From positions 186,001 through 250,000 of the forward strand of contig NZ_JBEPOO010000001.1 of the NCBI RefSeq assembly GCF_040546815.1: DNA of 64,000 nucleotides. Direction: 5' to 3'. Position 1 is the stretch's first letter; every line of letters begins with the position of its first letter. This DNA is from Devosia sp. 2618. GTDB taxonomy: Bacteria; Pseudomonadota; Alphaproteobacteria; Rhizobiales; Devosiaceae. A program made the translations under genes and the position numbers. Shown in pieces: positions 34,301 to 44,548 of the stretch. Below the pieces are notes generated by a model, which made no database searches, was not told the origin of the DNA, and was given only the letters and a program-made list of their open reading frames with translations.

Positions 34301-34738
34301 TTATTTGGCAGCCGTTACCTGGCCGCGAATTTCGCCGTCAGGGTGGGCGGCGGTGTGGACGTTAAAGTACCACTGGCCGTCCTTGAGCTGACCGGCCTGC
34401 TCGTCCGTCAGCGTTGCCGTGCCCTTGATCGGGCTGGCTAGCGCGCCGGTGATCGGCACGACAGGCGGGGCATTGGCGTCGGCAGAAGCGGGACCATGGA
34501 AGTGCGCGGCGGTGGCGTCGCCGGTCAGCCCTTCATAGGTCACCGTCCAGGCGAAAGCCTTGCTGTCGGTGTCATAGGTTGCTTCGAGCTTGCCGGTGCC
34601 CGCTGAGTCATTTTTCGGCACTTCCGATGCGCCATTGAGGTCAGCGCCATAGTTGATGACTTCGGCAAAGGCCGGCGCGGATGCCAGCATGAGCCCGGCG
34701 ACGATCACGGCGGAAATAGAGGCTGTACGTTTAAACAT
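34301..34738 (-). CDS. secreted CHRD domain protein
   Basis: A 145-residue exported protein. Residues 1-25 are a signal peptide ending ASAPAFA. The rest is one CHRD domain: NGASEVPKNDSAGTGKLEATYD at the start, HFHGPASADANAPPVV in the middle and WYFNVHTAAHPDGEIRGQV at the end, the classical family pattern. CHRD domains occur in chordin and in many bacterial secreted proteins; the bacterial role is not known. It lies in opposite orientation between ybgC and tolQ, with its own terminator, so it looks inserted into the tol-pal cluster. Confidence 0.9.
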   Translation of the reverse strand: MFKRTASISAVIVAGLMLASAPAFAEVINYGADLNGASEVPKNDSAGTGKLEATYDTDSKAFAWTVTYEGLTGDATAAHFHGPASADANAPPVVPITGALASPIKGTATLTDEQAGQLKDGQWYFNVHTAAHPDGEIRGQVTAAK

Positions 34739-35005
34739 TGTCGTCCTCCTCCTGTGAGGTGCGCAGCGTCTGCGCGCTCACTAACGAAGCAGTGATCGAC
34801 CCGTTCCTTCACAAGTTTAAACAATCACGCCGCTGACTCGGTTTGTTAACCAGTCCTTGACCATAATTGCGGCAAAGGGACCCTGCGTCTGTTTGTCTGC
34901 CGCTAAGGCCCGGCAAACTGGGCATTTCTCTTAATTTTGACAGATTTCGACCCCATCGCCTGATGGTGGGTCGGGTAAGTGGACCGGGCCGAAAAGGATC
35001 ATTAC

Positions 35006-35716
<711 letters not shown>

Positions 35717-35717
35717 T

Positions 35718-36161
35718 ATGGGCATGGGTGTGGCATCTGGCGGCGGAGGCGGCGGTCGTCGTCGTCGCGGCCGCAAGAAAGCGGTCATGAGCGAAATCAA
35801 CATCACGCCCATGGTGGACGTGATGCTTGTGCTGCTGATCATCTTCATGGTGGCTGCGCCGATGATGACGGCCGGTGTGCCGCTTGATCTGCCAAGCTCT
35901 GCTGCTGCCGCTCTGCCGAACCAGGCTGACCCGATCACCGTTGGCGTCACGCCAGATGGCGCTGTCTATATCGACAATGACCCAGTCGCCGAAACCGACC
36001 TGATCGCCCAGCTGACCCAGCGCGGCGTTAATGGCGCCGAGGACCGCATCTTCCTGCGCGGCGATACCAGCGCCAACTATGGCGCCGTCATGCGCGTCAT
36101 GGGCCTGCTGTCGGCCGGAGGCTACACCAAGATTGGCCTCATCACGCAGCCGGAACCATAG
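35718..36161 (+). CDS. tolR: Tol-Pal system protein TolR
   Basis: TolR pairs with TolQ; its single span carries the proton-binding aspartate. The 147-residue protein has a basic, glycine-rich N-terminus, then SEINITPMVDVMLVLLIIFMVAAPMM (about residues 25-50), where the aspartate of MVDVMLVLLIIF is the key residue. A periplasmic domain follows. It lies between tolQ (1-bp gap) and tolA (9-bp gap). Confidence 0.95.
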   Translation: MGMGVASGGGGGGRRRRGRKKAVMSEINITPMVDVMLVLLIIFMVAAPMMTAGVPLDLPSSAAAALPNQADPITVGVTPDGAVYIDNDPVAETDLIAQLTQRGVNGAEDRIFLRGDTSANYGAVMRVMGLLSAGGYTKIGLITQPEP

Positions 36162-36170
36162 ACCAGTCCG

Positions 36171-37334
36171 ATGCGTACCGGCGTAACCGTCTCGATCGTT
36201 GCCCACATCGCAATTCTGACCATCGGCCTCATCAATCTGGGGTTCCGTGAACCGTTGACGCCGGTCGTGGAGTCAATTTCGGTCGACCTCATTCCGATCG
36301 AGGAATATTCCAATATTCGCGCTGGTCAGCTGACCAACGAAATCGTCGAGACCGATACGCCATCGATCGTTGAAAGCGACACGCCGCCTGAAGTGGCGCA
36401 GCCAACCGGCAATACCGAGCAGGATCAGCCGACCCCATCGCCGGCCGATATTCCAACGCCTGCTCCGGTGACCAATTCCGCGCCTGCGCCTGAAACAGCG
36501 CCAGAGCCTGCCCCGGTTCCCGAGCCAGAGCCAACGCCTCCGCCGCCACCCCCTGAGCCGGCCCCAACGCCAGAACCCACACCGGCACCGCCAGCACCCG
36601 CGCCGACCCCTGAGCCTATCGTGGCGCCTGTTCCGGCGACGCGTCCGGCTCCTACGCCCGCGCCAACCCCGACACCCGATCCGGTCCCGGCGCCTGCTCC
36701 AACTCCGACGCCTGCGCCGACGCCAACACCCACTCCAACTCCGGCCCCTACGCCGACGCCAACTCCGGCAACGCCGCAGGCCAATGCACCGGCTCCGGCA
36801 TCGCGTCCGAGCAATCTGGCGCAATTGCGTGAGCAGTTTGCTGCTGCCGAACGTCGTCGCAAAGAGGAAGAAGAACGTCGCCGGACCGCTGCCGCAGCGC
36901 AAACCGCGCCGGTCACACAGCCGCGCCCATCGACCAGCACTTCGGCCGCCGACGATATTTCTGCCATTATCAACACCGATAGGACCACTGGCGGCACCAC
37001 CGGACGGGGTGGCACGCCAACGCTGGGCGATACCGGCGGAACTTCGGCGCGCCTGAGCCAGTCGGCAATCGATGGGCTGGTGGCGCGGATCAAGACCTGC
37101 TGGAACCTGTTGCCAAGCGACATCAACAGCGGTCTCAACGTAACCCTGCGGGTGACCATGAACCAGGACCGGTCCGTGGCCAATACGCAGATCATTTCGG
37201 CTGACTCCTCGCCTGCTGGTGGCGCGGTGGCTCGCGCCGCGCAGCGCGCGGTGACGCAGTGCGGTCCATATGAGATGCTTTCGGCAGATGCCTATAACGA
37301 GTGGCGGCAGATCGAAGTGGAACTGAGGCCGTGA
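36171..37334 (+). CDS. tolA: Tol-Pal system protein TolA
   Basis: TolA spans the periplasm and links TolQR to Pal and TolB at the outer membrane. The 387-residue protein has an N-terminal membrane helix (residues about 5-25, SIVAHIAILTIGLIN), a proline-rich linker of PTP/PAP-type repeats (about 75-210), a short charged helix (LREQFAAAERRRKEEEERRR) and a C-terminal globular domain (about 300-387) with cysteines at 310 and 364 that could form a disulfide. The proline-rich linker replaces the long alanine/lysine helix of enterobacterial TolA. Its stop overlaps the next start (TGATG). Confidence 0.9.
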   Translation: MRTGVTVSIVAHIAILTIGLINLGFREPLTPVVESISVDLIPIEEYSNIRAGQLTNEIVETDTPSIVESDTPPEVAQPTGNTEQDQPTPSPADIPTPAPVTNSAPAPETAPEPAPVPEPEPTPPPPPPEPAPTPEPTPAPPAPAPTPEPIVAPVPATRPAPTPAPTPTPDPVPAPAPTPTPAPTPTPTPTPAPTPTPTPATPQANAPAPASRPSNLAQLREQFAAAERRRKEEEERRRTAAAAQTAPVTQPRPSTSTSAADDISAIINTDRTTGGTTGRGGTPTLGDTGGTSARLSQSAIDGLVARIKTCWNLLPSDINSGLNVTLRVTMNQDRSVANTQIISADSSPAGGAVARAAQRAVTQCGPYEMLSADAYNEWRQIEVELRP

Positions 37335-37684
37335 TGGCACTGAAACGCATTTCGGCCGTCGTGCTGGCGACATCGCTTTTGGGCGGCGTTGCCTTGGCGC
37401 AAGAGGTTAGCCAGGCGGAAGTGTCCGGCATGGTCGATCGGCTCAAGACCTGCTGGGTGATCCCGCCTGAAGCGCTGAATTCGGGTCTCAGTGTTACCCT
37501 GAGCGTTGCGTTCAATCGCGATGGTTCGGTCGCCAGCACTGAAGTTATCAATCCCGGAACCTCTGAACTTGAACGAAACCTCGAAGAGGGGGCAGTGCGC
37601 GCGGTGGAACGATGTGCGCCGTACTCTCTTTCTGCGGATACCTATGAACAGTGGAAACAGGTCGAGATCGATCTGCGGCCGTGA
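37334..37684 (+). CDS. free-standing TolA C-terminal domain protein
   Basis: A 116-residue secreted protein. Residues 1-22 form a signal peptide ending GVALAQ. The mature part matches the C-terminal domain of the adjacent TolA: RLKTCW, NSGLSVTLSV and the terminal SADTYEQWKQVEIDLRP have near copies there. The two cysteines (40 and 94) have the same 54-residue spacing as in TolA. It lacks the TolA membrane anchor and linker, so it would be a soluble periplasmic domain. It sits between tolA and tolB, overlapping the tolA stop by one base. It could compete for Pal, TolB or phage binding; this is inference. Confidence 0.88.
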   Translation: MALKRISAVVLATSLLGGVALAQEVSQAEVSGMVDRLKTCWVIPPEALNSGLSVTLSVAFNRDGSVASTEVINPGTSELERNLEEGAVRAVERCAPYSLSADTYEQWKQVEIDLRP

Positions 37685-37745
37685 TTTTGAATTTGGCTTG
37701 TTTGGACCGCATAAAAGCGACCGGCAGCGAGAATGGAGACGTGAC

Positions 37746-39056
37746 ATGACCCTGTTGACGCGGCGCAATGCGCTCAAGCTCGGCCTGGCTGGCGGTGCCC
37801 TGCTTGCCGGTTCATCGATGGCTATGGCGCAATTGCGCATCGTGGTGGAGGGGGCCAACTTCCAGCCGCTGCCCATCGCCATTCCCGATTTCGCCTCGTC
37901 CGACCCGGCTTTTGGGCGCGAGATTGCCGATATCGTGCGCGCCGACCTGCGCCGCTCGGGCCTGTTCCTGCCGCTCGATCCGGCCTCGCTGCCGATCCGC
38001 GTTGGCGACGTGAACGCGACCCCCGATTTTGCCACCTGGCGCACGGCTAATGTCGATGCGCTGGTGATGGGCGGCGTCGAGCGCGGCGGAACCATTTCCT
38101 CGTCGGTGCGCGTCTGGGATACCCAGCAGGCGGCACAGGTTGTCGGCAAGAGCTTCAGCACCGATGGGAACTCGGCGCGTCGCGTGGCCCATATCATCGC
38201 CGACGGCATTTATGAATCGCTGGCGGGTGGCTCGGGTTATTTCGATACGCGCGTGATCTACACCGCCGAAAGCGGCCCCAAGGCCAATCGCGTGCGTCGT
38301 CTCGCCATTATGGATCAGGACGGCGCGAACGTGCAGTACCTGACCGACGGCAAGACCATGGCGCTGACGCCACGCTTCTCGCCCAACGGCGATATGGTCA
38401 CTTACATGAACTTTGCCGACGGCAATCCGCAGGTTTACCTGCTGCAGCTGTCGACCGGTCGCCAGCAGCGCCTGACCAATATCGGCGCCATGACCTTTGC
38501 CCCACGCTTCTCGCCCAATGGCAGCACCGTGGTGTTCTCGGTTGAGCAGGGCGGCGCGACCAATATTTATTCGGTGGGCACCGGCGGCGGCACGCCGCAG
38601 CAGCTGACGTCCGGCGCGGCCATCGATACCGGCCCATCCTTCTCGCCAGATGGCTCTCGGATCGTCTTTGAAAGCGATCGCGGCGGCTCGCCACAGATCT
38701 ACATGATGGGCGCCGGCGGCGGTAACGCGCAGCGCGTCAGCTTCGGCCAGGGCAGCTATTCGACCCCGGTCTGGTCGCCGGACGGCAAGCTGATCGCCTT
38801 CACCCGCGCCTCGGGTGGCCAGTTCAATATCGGCATCATGAACCCCGACGGTTCGGGCGAGCGCATGCTCTATACGAGCTACCACGCCGAGGGCCCGACC
38901 TGGGCGCCCAATAGCCGCGTCATCATGTTCTTCCAGGATCCGGGCGGCAATGACGGCCCCAAGCTTCAGAGCGTCGATATCTGGGGCCGTAACCTCCAGA
39001 CAATTCCGACCGAAACCTATGCGTCCGATCCAGCCTGGTCTGGGCTGCGGACCTAG
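37746..39056 (+). CDS. tolB: Tol-Pal system protein TolB
   Basis: TolB is the periplasmic beta-propeller that shuttles between Pal and TolA. The 436-residue product begins with a signal sequence that has a double arginine (TRRNALKLGLAGGALLAG...AMA), resembling a Tat signal. The N-terminal domain covers about residues 30-165. The propeller follows, with repeated TPRFSPNG, APRFSPNG, GPSFSPDGSRIVF and TPVWSPDGKLIAF blades. The ATG at 37746 lies 61 bp after the preceding gene. A strong terminator follows at 39081-39111. Confidence 0.95.
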   Translation: MTLLTRRNALKLGLAGGALLAGSSMAMAQLRIVVEGANFQPLPIAIPDFASSDPAFGREIADIVRADLRRSGLFLPLDPASLPIRVGDVNATPDFATWRTANVDALVMGGVERGGTISSSVRVWDTQQAAQVVGKSFSTDGNSARRVAHIIADGIYESLAGGSGYFDTRVIYTAESGPKANRVRRLAIMDQDGANVQYLTDGKTMALTPRFSPNGDMVTYMNFADGNPQVYLLQLSTGRQQRLTNIGAMTFAPRFSPNGSTVVFSVEQGGATNIYSVGTGGGTPQQLTSGAAIDTGPSFSPDGSRIVFESDRGGSPQIYMMGAGGGNAQRVSFGQGSYSTPVWSPDGKLIAFTRASGGQFNIGIMNPDGSGERMLYTSYHAEGPTWAPNSRVIMFFQDPGGNDGPKLQSVDIWGRNLQTIPTETYASDPAWSGLRT

Positions 39057-39080
39057 TCCAAAAACACGCTACAGCCTTAA

Positions 39081-39111
39081 AAACGCCCGCAGAATTGCTC
39101 TGCGGGCGTTT
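39081..39111 (+). terminator. tolB terminator
   Basis: A perfect 13-bp stem (39081-39093 with 39099-39111) has a 5-nt loop. Its downstream T run is short. It lies 24 bp past tolB and suggests that pal has a separate promoter. Confidence 0.8.
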
Positions 39112-39305
39112 GCATTTGCCCCGGCACTTAACCTTAACGTGATCGACCCGAGCGGTGTTGCAATTGCGCACCATCTCGAAAAAGCCCGGTTTCCCGCCAC
39201 ATTGGCGCCTGAATAGGACAAGATTAACCACGCTGACAAACTCGGCCTTAACACTAAGCGCGGTAAATGCCGTGCTTAAGATTGTTGCCTTTCAGGAGCC
39301 TCCCC

Positions 39306-39806
39306 GTGGTCATCACCGCACCTCTCAATACCGTGTTGCGCGCTGCCGCGATGCTGCTTTTCGTCGTGGTCGTCGCGGCCTGTTCGCGCACGCCAAATAG
39401 CAATGTCGGCATGACCGGCGTGGGCAATGTTGGCCCAGGCGGCGGCGCTCCCGGTAGCCAGCAGGAATTCCTGGTGTCGGTCGGCGATCGCGTGTTCTTC
39501 ACCACCGATTCCAGCTCGCTGACCCCAGAAGCCATGGCCACCCTCGACAAGCAGGCGACCTGGCTGAACCAGTACCAGAACTACCGCGTCATGATCGAAG
39601 GCCATGCCGACGAGCGCGGCACCCGCGAATACAACATTGCCCTGGGCGCCCGCCGCGCCTCGGTTGTGGTGAACTATCTCGTGTCGCGTGGCGTTAATAA
39701 CGGCCGCATCACCAGCCAGTCCTTTGGTAAGGAACGTCCGGTTGCGATCTGTAACGATATCTCCTGCTGGAGCCAGAACCGCCGCGGCGTGACTGTCGTC
39801 CAGTAA
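39306..39806 (+). CDS. pal: peptidoglycan-associated lipoprotein Pal
   Basis: Pal is an outer-membrane lipoprotein whose OmpA-like domain grips peptidoglycan and whose interaction with TolB-TolA draws the outer membrane inward at division. The 166-residue product starts with GTG at 39306 (AGGAG 7 nt upstream). A signal peptide ends in the lipobox VAAC. The OmpA domain contains VFFTTDSSSLTPEAMATLDKQA and MIEGHADERGTREYNIALG, with the peptidoglycan-binding aspartate and arginine. A terminator follows at 39869-39908. Confidence 0.95.
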   Translation: MVITAPLNTVLRAAAMLLFVVVVAACSRTPNSNVGMTGVGNVGPGGGAPGSQQEFLVSVGDRVFFTTDSSSLTPEAMATLDKQATWLNQYQNYRVMIEGHADERGTREYNIALGARRASVVVNYLVSRGVNNGRITSQSFGKERPVAICNDISCWSQNRRGVTVVQ

Positions 39807-39868
39807 GAAAAACCAGGCCACGCCAGCGTCTGGCGGGCCTGATCCATCCAGTGCAAACTGGAGGCAAG

Positions 39869-39908
39869 AGCGTCCGGAGCCAGTCAAATGGCCCGGGCGC
39901 TTTCTTTT
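39869..39908 (+). terminator. pal terminator
   Basis: A 12-bp stem with one bulge and one wobble (39869-39881 with 39890-39901) is followed by TTTCTTTT. It lies 62 bp after pal. Confidence 0.75.
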
Positions 39909-39986
39909 GACCAAAATTACCCTTTATCCGCGAACCCAACAGCACCATGTTGGGGTCACTGAGACCATACGCTTTGGAGGCGTCGT

Positions 39987-41033
39987 TTGAAGCTAGCAAA
40001 ACTTTCACGAAGGGGACGGACGGCGCTTTGCGCTCTGGCCGTTGGCCTCGGGTTCAGCGTGCCAGGGATGGCCGCGCAGAATTCCATGCCGCCAGCCGAG
40101 CTTGGCGGATTGACCTTCACCAACAATGTCGCGCCGGCGCGCGTTCAGGTCGCTCAGGCGCAGGATGCTGCCCTGATGGTCCGTATTCAGCAGCTCGAAG
40201 AGCAGCTGCGTTCGGTCAATGGCCAGGTTGAAGGCCTGACGTTCCAGCTCACCCAGATGCAGGAAATCGTCAACCGCTTGCAGGAAGACACAGAGTTCCG
40301 TTTCCAGGCGCTGGAAGGCGGTGCTGGGGGAAAAACTGAGGCGGTAACCCAACCGGGCGGCGTGACGCAGCCCGAGGCGTTGCCGCAGACCCCCAATGTC
40401 GTGCCGCAGGATTCTGGCGCTGTGCCATCGACTGTCATTCCCGAACAGGGCGTTCAGCCACTGCCGGGCGAAATCGAGTTTGACCCGACTTTCGACGATG
40501 GCAGCCTCGAACATGGCGAGGATGAGCTTGGCGAATCGTCCGACCCGCTGGTCGGCACGGGCAACCAGGGTGGCATCGACCTGACCACCGGTCAGCCGCT
40601 GAACCTGAACTACAATCCGTCGGCTAAGCCGAGCGACAATCCCGATGCCGACGCTCAGTTCAAGGCGGGCTATGACGCCCTCCAGAGCGGCGACTATCTG
40701 TTTGCGGAAGACCAGTTCAGCCAGTTTCTGGAGCTCTATCCAACCAACGCCAGGGCGGCGGAAGCAGCCAGTGGTCTGGGTGACGCGCTGATCGAGCGCC
40801 AAGCGTATACCGACGCTGCCGAAGTGCTGTTCAACGCCTTCCAGGCCGATCAGACCGGGCCAATTGCGCCTGAACTGCTGCTCAAGCTGGGTGTGTCGCT
40901 GTCGGGGGCTGGCGAGCGGGAAACCGCATGTCGGACCTTTGCCGATCTGCGACATCGCTTTCCGGGCCTGCCACCTGATTTCACAGGTCGGTTGGCGCAG
41001 GAAAGCTCGCGGGCCGAGTGCCCGCCCGCATGA
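39987..41033 (+). CDS. cpoB: cell division coordinator CpoB (YbgF)
   Basis: CpoB links Tol-Pal activity with peptidoglycan synthesis at the septum. The 348-residue protein has an N-terminal signal sequence, an early coiled coil (MVRIQQLEEQLRSVNGQVEGL...EIVNRLQED, about 63-105), a proline-rich linker and a C-terminal TPR domain from about residue 222 (AQFKAGYDALQSGDYLFAEDQFSQFLELYP). The start is TTG at 39987 with GGAGG 6 nt upstream. Its stop overlaps the tilS start (ATGA). Confidence 0.92.
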   Translation: MKLAKLSRRGRTALCALAVGLGFSVPGMAAQNSMPPAELGGLTFTNNVAPARVQVAQAQDAALMVRIQQLEEQLRSVNGQVEGLTFQLTQMQEIVNRLQEDTEFRFQALEGGAGGKTEAVTQPGGVTQPEALPQTPNVVPQDSGAVPSTVIPEQGVQPLPGEIEFDPTFDDGSLEHGEDELGESSDPLVGTGNQGGIDLTTGQPLNLNYNPSAKPSDNPDADAQFKAGYDALQSGDYLFAEDQFSQFLELYPTNARAAEAASGLGDALIERQAYTDAAEVLFNAFQADQTGPIAPELLLKLGVSLSGAGERETACRTFADLRHRFPGLPPDFTGRLAQESSRAECPPA

Positions 41034-42292
41034 CACCTGATCTCGACGGGGCAGGAGGGCTCCAGGCCCTCTTTGCCGCCGTTGCCGGCGAGGCCGTCAT
41101 TGGCCTGGCTGTCTCAGGTGGAGCCGATAGTCTGGCGCTGATGCTGCTGGCACAGCGCTGGACGTCCGGCCTGACCAACGCCCCCAAACTCGTCGTCTAT
41201 TCCGTCGATCATGGCTTGCGCCCGGAGGCCGCCGATGAGGTCGCCGCGGTGTTGGCCGCTGCCCGCGACCTGGGATTGGCGGCGCGAGGTCTCAAGTGGG
41301 TTGGCGACAAGCCGGTCAGTGGCCTGCAGGAGGCGGCGCGAATCGCGCGCTATGGGCTGATGCACGCGGCGATGGTCGAAGACGGCGCCAATGTGCTGCT
41401 GACCGCCCATCATATTCAGGATCAGGCCGAAACCATTTTGATGCGCATGGCGCATGGGAGCGGCGTAGAGGGCCTTAGGGGCATGTCGGCCTTCAGCGAC
41501 ATTGAAGGCGTGCGCGTGCACCGGCCTTTGCTGGGCGTTGAGCCCGCTGCCTTGCGGGCCGTGGTCGATGCAGCAGGGCTGGTGCCGTCCGAAGATCCAT
41601 CCAACACCGATCCGCACTACGAACGCGTGCGCTGGCGTCAGGCCATGCCGCAACTGGCGGGGCTGGGCCTCGACGCTGCGACCATCAGCCAGTTTGCATC
41701 CCGGATGGCTGATGCCGATGCGGCCATCGCGCAAATGGCCGATGGCTGTTTCAGCGAAATCGTGCGGCTCGACGGGTTCGGCGCGGCACGTATCGAACTC
41801 CCTGCTTTTGTTGGCCTCAGTCCGGCGATTTCAACGCGGCTATTGGGCCGTGTGCTCAATATCGTTGGCGGCCGTCAGAAGCCGCGCGCACTGGGGCAGG
41901 TCGAGCGTTTGCGCCAATCGATTGCCATCGATGGGTTGGCCAAGGCCACAACGGTGCTCGGTTGTGTCGTCCGCATCAAGGATGGGGCGGTCGTTATTGC
42001 TCGCGAGCCGGGCCGGTCGCTGCCCGCCGATGCGCTGCTCACTCCCAATGGCGAACTGGTCTGGGATGAGCGGTTCCGTATTTTCAACGATTCCAGCGAC
42101 GCAAACCTCACCGCCAGCGTGGCTGACTATCTGCCGCGTCATCGGCTGGAGGAATTTTTGGGCTTCAAGGTGACCGCGCCCGCCGAAGCCATTCGTACCG
42201 CCCCCATCGTGCGCGATGCGGAGGGCGGGGTGCTGTCGCTGGGCGGCTGGTCGTTTGATGACCGCATCAAGGTTCAGCTGCTGATCGACTAA
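41030..42292 (+). CDS. tilS: tRNA(Ile)-lysidine synthetase
   Basis: TilS attaches lysine to C34 of the AUA-reading isoleucine tRNA, changing its anticodon and amino-acid identity. The 420-residue protein has the PP-loop motif LAVSGGADSLALM (about residues 26-38), VYSVDHGLRPEA and the GHH-like TAHHIQDQAET motif. The C-terminal half is divergent, as is normal. It overlaps cpoB by 4 bp and is followed after 198 bp by ftsH, the order seen in many alphaproteobacteria. Confidence 0.95.
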   Translation: MTPDLDGAGGLQALFAAVAGEAVIGLAVSGGADSLALMLLAQRWTSGLTNAPKLVVYSVDHGLRPEAADEVAAVLAAARDLGLAARGLKWVGDKPVSGLQEAARIARYGLMHAAMVEDGANVLLTAHHIQDQAETILMRMAHGSGVEGLRGMSAFSDIEGVRVHRPLLGVEPAALRAVVDAAGLVPSEDPSNTDPHYERVRWRQAMPQLAGLGLDAATISQFASRMADADAAIAQMADGCFSEIVRLDGFGAARIELPAFVGLSPAISTRLLGRVLNIVGGRQKPRALGQVERLRQSIAIDGLAKATTVLGCVVRIKDGAVVIAREPGRSLPADALLTPNGELVWDERFRIFNDSSDANLTASVADYLPRHRLEEFLGFKVTAPAEAIRTAPIVRDAEGGVLSLGGWSFDDRIKVQLLID

Positions 42293-42490
42293 ATTGCGAC
42301 AATCGCGATCTGGGGCGTGGAATTGGCGGAACCTTGCTGTATTCCACGGCGTATTAACCCATTCGCGACAATATGACTGGACGGGGCGCTCAAAGGGCCG
42401 CAGGTCTTGCCCTTGTAACGCCCCAATGCCGACCATACATTCGGCACAAGCGCCGCGCCCGCTTTTGCCGGCTTCTCCGGGACAGGATTG

Positions 42491-44422
42491 ATGAACGGAA
42501 ATTTCCGCAACTTTGCCATCTGGCTAGTCATACTTTTCATGCTGATGGGCCTGTTCCAGGTCTTTCAGTCTTCTTCGCGGTCCGTTTCGGTTTCCGATAA
42601 GAGTTATTCGCAGTTTGTCACCGACATCGCTGCGGGGAGCGTGACCAGCGTCACCATCACCGACAATGTCGTTTCCGGCACACTGCGCGACGGTACGCGC
42701 TTTGAAACCGTGCTGCCTGCTGGCGCCGATGTCATCAGCCGTCTCGAAAACAGCGGCGTGTCGATCACGGCCCGTGCGCCGGAATCGAGCCCATTCTGGT
42801 CGATCCTGCTCAGCTCCTGGCTGCCGTTCATCGTCATCATCGGCGTGTGGTTCTTCTTCATCCGGCAGATGCAGGGTGGCGGTCGTGGCGGCGCGATGGG
42901 CTTTGGCAAGTCGCGCGCCAAGCTGCTGACCGAAACTCACGGCAAGGTGACGTTTGAAGACGTCGCCGGCGTGGACGAGGCAAAGCAGGATCTGGAAGAA
43001 ATCGTCGAGTTCCTGCGTGATCCCGGCAAGTTCCAGCGTCTGGGCGGCCGTATTCCGCGCGGCGTGCTGCTTGTCGGCCCTCCCGGTACCGGTAAGACGC
43101 TGCTGGCCCGTTCGGTCGCTGGCGAAGCCAATGTGCCGTTCTTCACCATTTCGGGTTCGGACTTCGTTGAAATGTTCGTCGGTGTCGGCGCGTCCCGCGT
43201 CCGTGACATGTTCGAACAGGCGAAGAAAAATGCGCCCTGCATTATCTTCATCGACGAAATCGACGCCGTCGGTCGCCAGCGTGGCGCCGGCATGGGCGGC
43301 GGTAACGACGAACGCGAACAGACCCTTAACCAGCTCCTCGTCGAGATGGACGGCTTTGAAGCCAATGAAGGCATCATCCTGATCGCTGCGACCAACCGTC
43401 CAGACGTTCTCGATCCAGCCCTGCTGCGTCCAGGCCGCTTCGACCGTCAGGTCGTGGTGCCAAACCCAGACGTGTCGGGTCGCGAAAAGGTGCTCAAGGT
43501 TCACGTGCGCAAGGTGCCACTGGCGCCAGATGTGGATCTCAAGGTTCTGGCTCGTGGTACGCCCGGTTTCTCGGGTGCCGATCTCATGAACCTCGTCAAC
43601 GAAGCAGCCCTGATGGCGGCGCGGCGCAACAAGCGCTTCGTCACTCACCAGGAATTCGAAGACGCCAAGGACAAGATCATGATGGGCGCCGAGCGCCGCA
43701 CCATGGCCATGTCCGAAGACGAAAAGAAGCTCACCGCCTATCACGAAGCTGGCCACGCCATCATCGCGCTCAAGGTTGCGGGCATCGATCCGATCCACAA
43801 GGCCACCATCATTCCGCGCGGTCGTGCGCTGGGCATGGTGATGACCCTGCCGGAAAGCGATAGCTATTCGTTCAGCCGTGAGAAGGCTCTGGCCCGCCTC
43901 ACCATGCTGTTCGGTGGTCGTGAAGCCGAGATCATCAAGTTCGGCCCTGAAAAGGTGACGAGCGGTGCCTCGGGCGACATCCAGATGGCAACGAGCCTTG
44001 CCCGCTCGATGGTGATGGAATGGGGCATGAGCGAAAAGCTCGGCCGCGTCCGTTACAAGTCGAGTGAGCAGGAAGTGTTCATTGGTCACTCGATGACCCA
44101 GTCGACCAACATGTCCGATGACACGGCCAAGCTGATCGATCAGGAAGTGCGCAAGCTCATCGAGGACGGCGAGGCTTCGGCCAAGCACATTCTCGATACC
44201 TACCACGATCAGTGGGAGGCCATTGCCCAGGCGCTGCTCGAGTTCGAAACGCTGACCGGCGACGAGTTGCGGGCCCTGATGGATGGCATTCAGCCGGTTC
44301 GTCCGGACGACAACAGCCCATCTTCGCCCAAGGCGACGGGCGTGCCATCGGCCGGCAAATCGGGCAAGAAGCGCCCCGATGCGCCACCTGAAGGCGGCCT
44401 TGAGCCACAGCCAGGTAGCTGA
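42491..44422 (+). CDS. ftsH: ATP-dependent zinc metalloprotease FtsH
   Basis: FtsH is the hexameric membrane AAA+ protease that degrades unassembled membrane proteins, sigma-32 and lipid synthesis enzymes. The 643-residue protein has two N-terminal spans (about residues 8-24 and 103-120), Walker [12 protein letters not shown], Walker [12 protein letters not shown], the SRH region ([20 protein letters not shown]) and the zinc motif HEAGH. The C-terminus is proline/glycine-rich. The ATG at 42491 follows AGGA; a TTG one codon earlier is an alternative. A terminator lies at 44439-44464. Confidence 0.97.
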   Translation: MNGNFRNFAIWLVILFMLMGLFQVFQSSSRSVSVSDKSYSQFVTDIAAGSVTSVTITDNVVSGTLRDGTRFETVLPAGADVISRLENSGVSITARAPESSPFWSILLSSWLPFIVIIGVWFFFIRQMQGGGRGGAMGFGKSRAKLLTETHGKVTFEDVAGVDEAKQDLEEIVEFLRDPGKFQRLGGRIPRGVLLVGPPGTGKTLLARSVAGEANVPFFTISGSDFVEMFVGVGASRVRDMFEQAKKNAPCIIFIDEIDAVGRQRGAGMGGGNDEREQTLNQLLVEMDGFEANEGIILIAATNRPDVLDPALLRPGRFDRQVVVPNPDVSGREKVLKVHVRKVPLAPDVDLKVLARGTPGFSGADLMNLVNEAALMAARRNKRFVTHQEFEDAKDKIMMGAERRTMAMSEDEKKLTAYHEAGHAIIALKVAGIDPIHKATIIPRGRALGMVMTLPESDSYSFSREKALARLTMLFGGREAEIIKFGPEKVTSGASGDIQMATSLARSMVMEWGMSEKLGRVRYKSSEQEVFIGHSMTQSTNMSDDTAKLIDQEVRKLIEDGEASAKHILDTYHDQWEAIAQALLEFETLTGDELRALMDGIQPVRPDDNSPSSPKATGVPSAGKSGKKRPDAPPEGGLEPQPGS

Positions 44423-44438
44423 TCTATCGAACTGCATT

Positions 44439-44464
44439 AAGGGTCGCCGCAAGGCGGCCCTTTT
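44439..44464 (+). terminator. ftsH terminator
   Basis: A 10-bp stem with one wobble (44439-44448 with 44453-44462) and a GCAA loop runs into four T residues, 16 bp past ftsH. Confidence 0.85.
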
Positions 44465-44548
44465 GCTTGCGCGTTATTTCCGCTATTTCGCCCGAAAGTG
44501 ATATTATTCGAAGCGGCTGATTTGCCGGACGGCAGGGGGACAGCACAG

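Noticed and set aside
42524..44452. 642-codon open frame antisense to ftsH
   Set aside because: It is a shadow of the ftsH coding strand with histidine- and arginine-rich composition typical of antisense translation.
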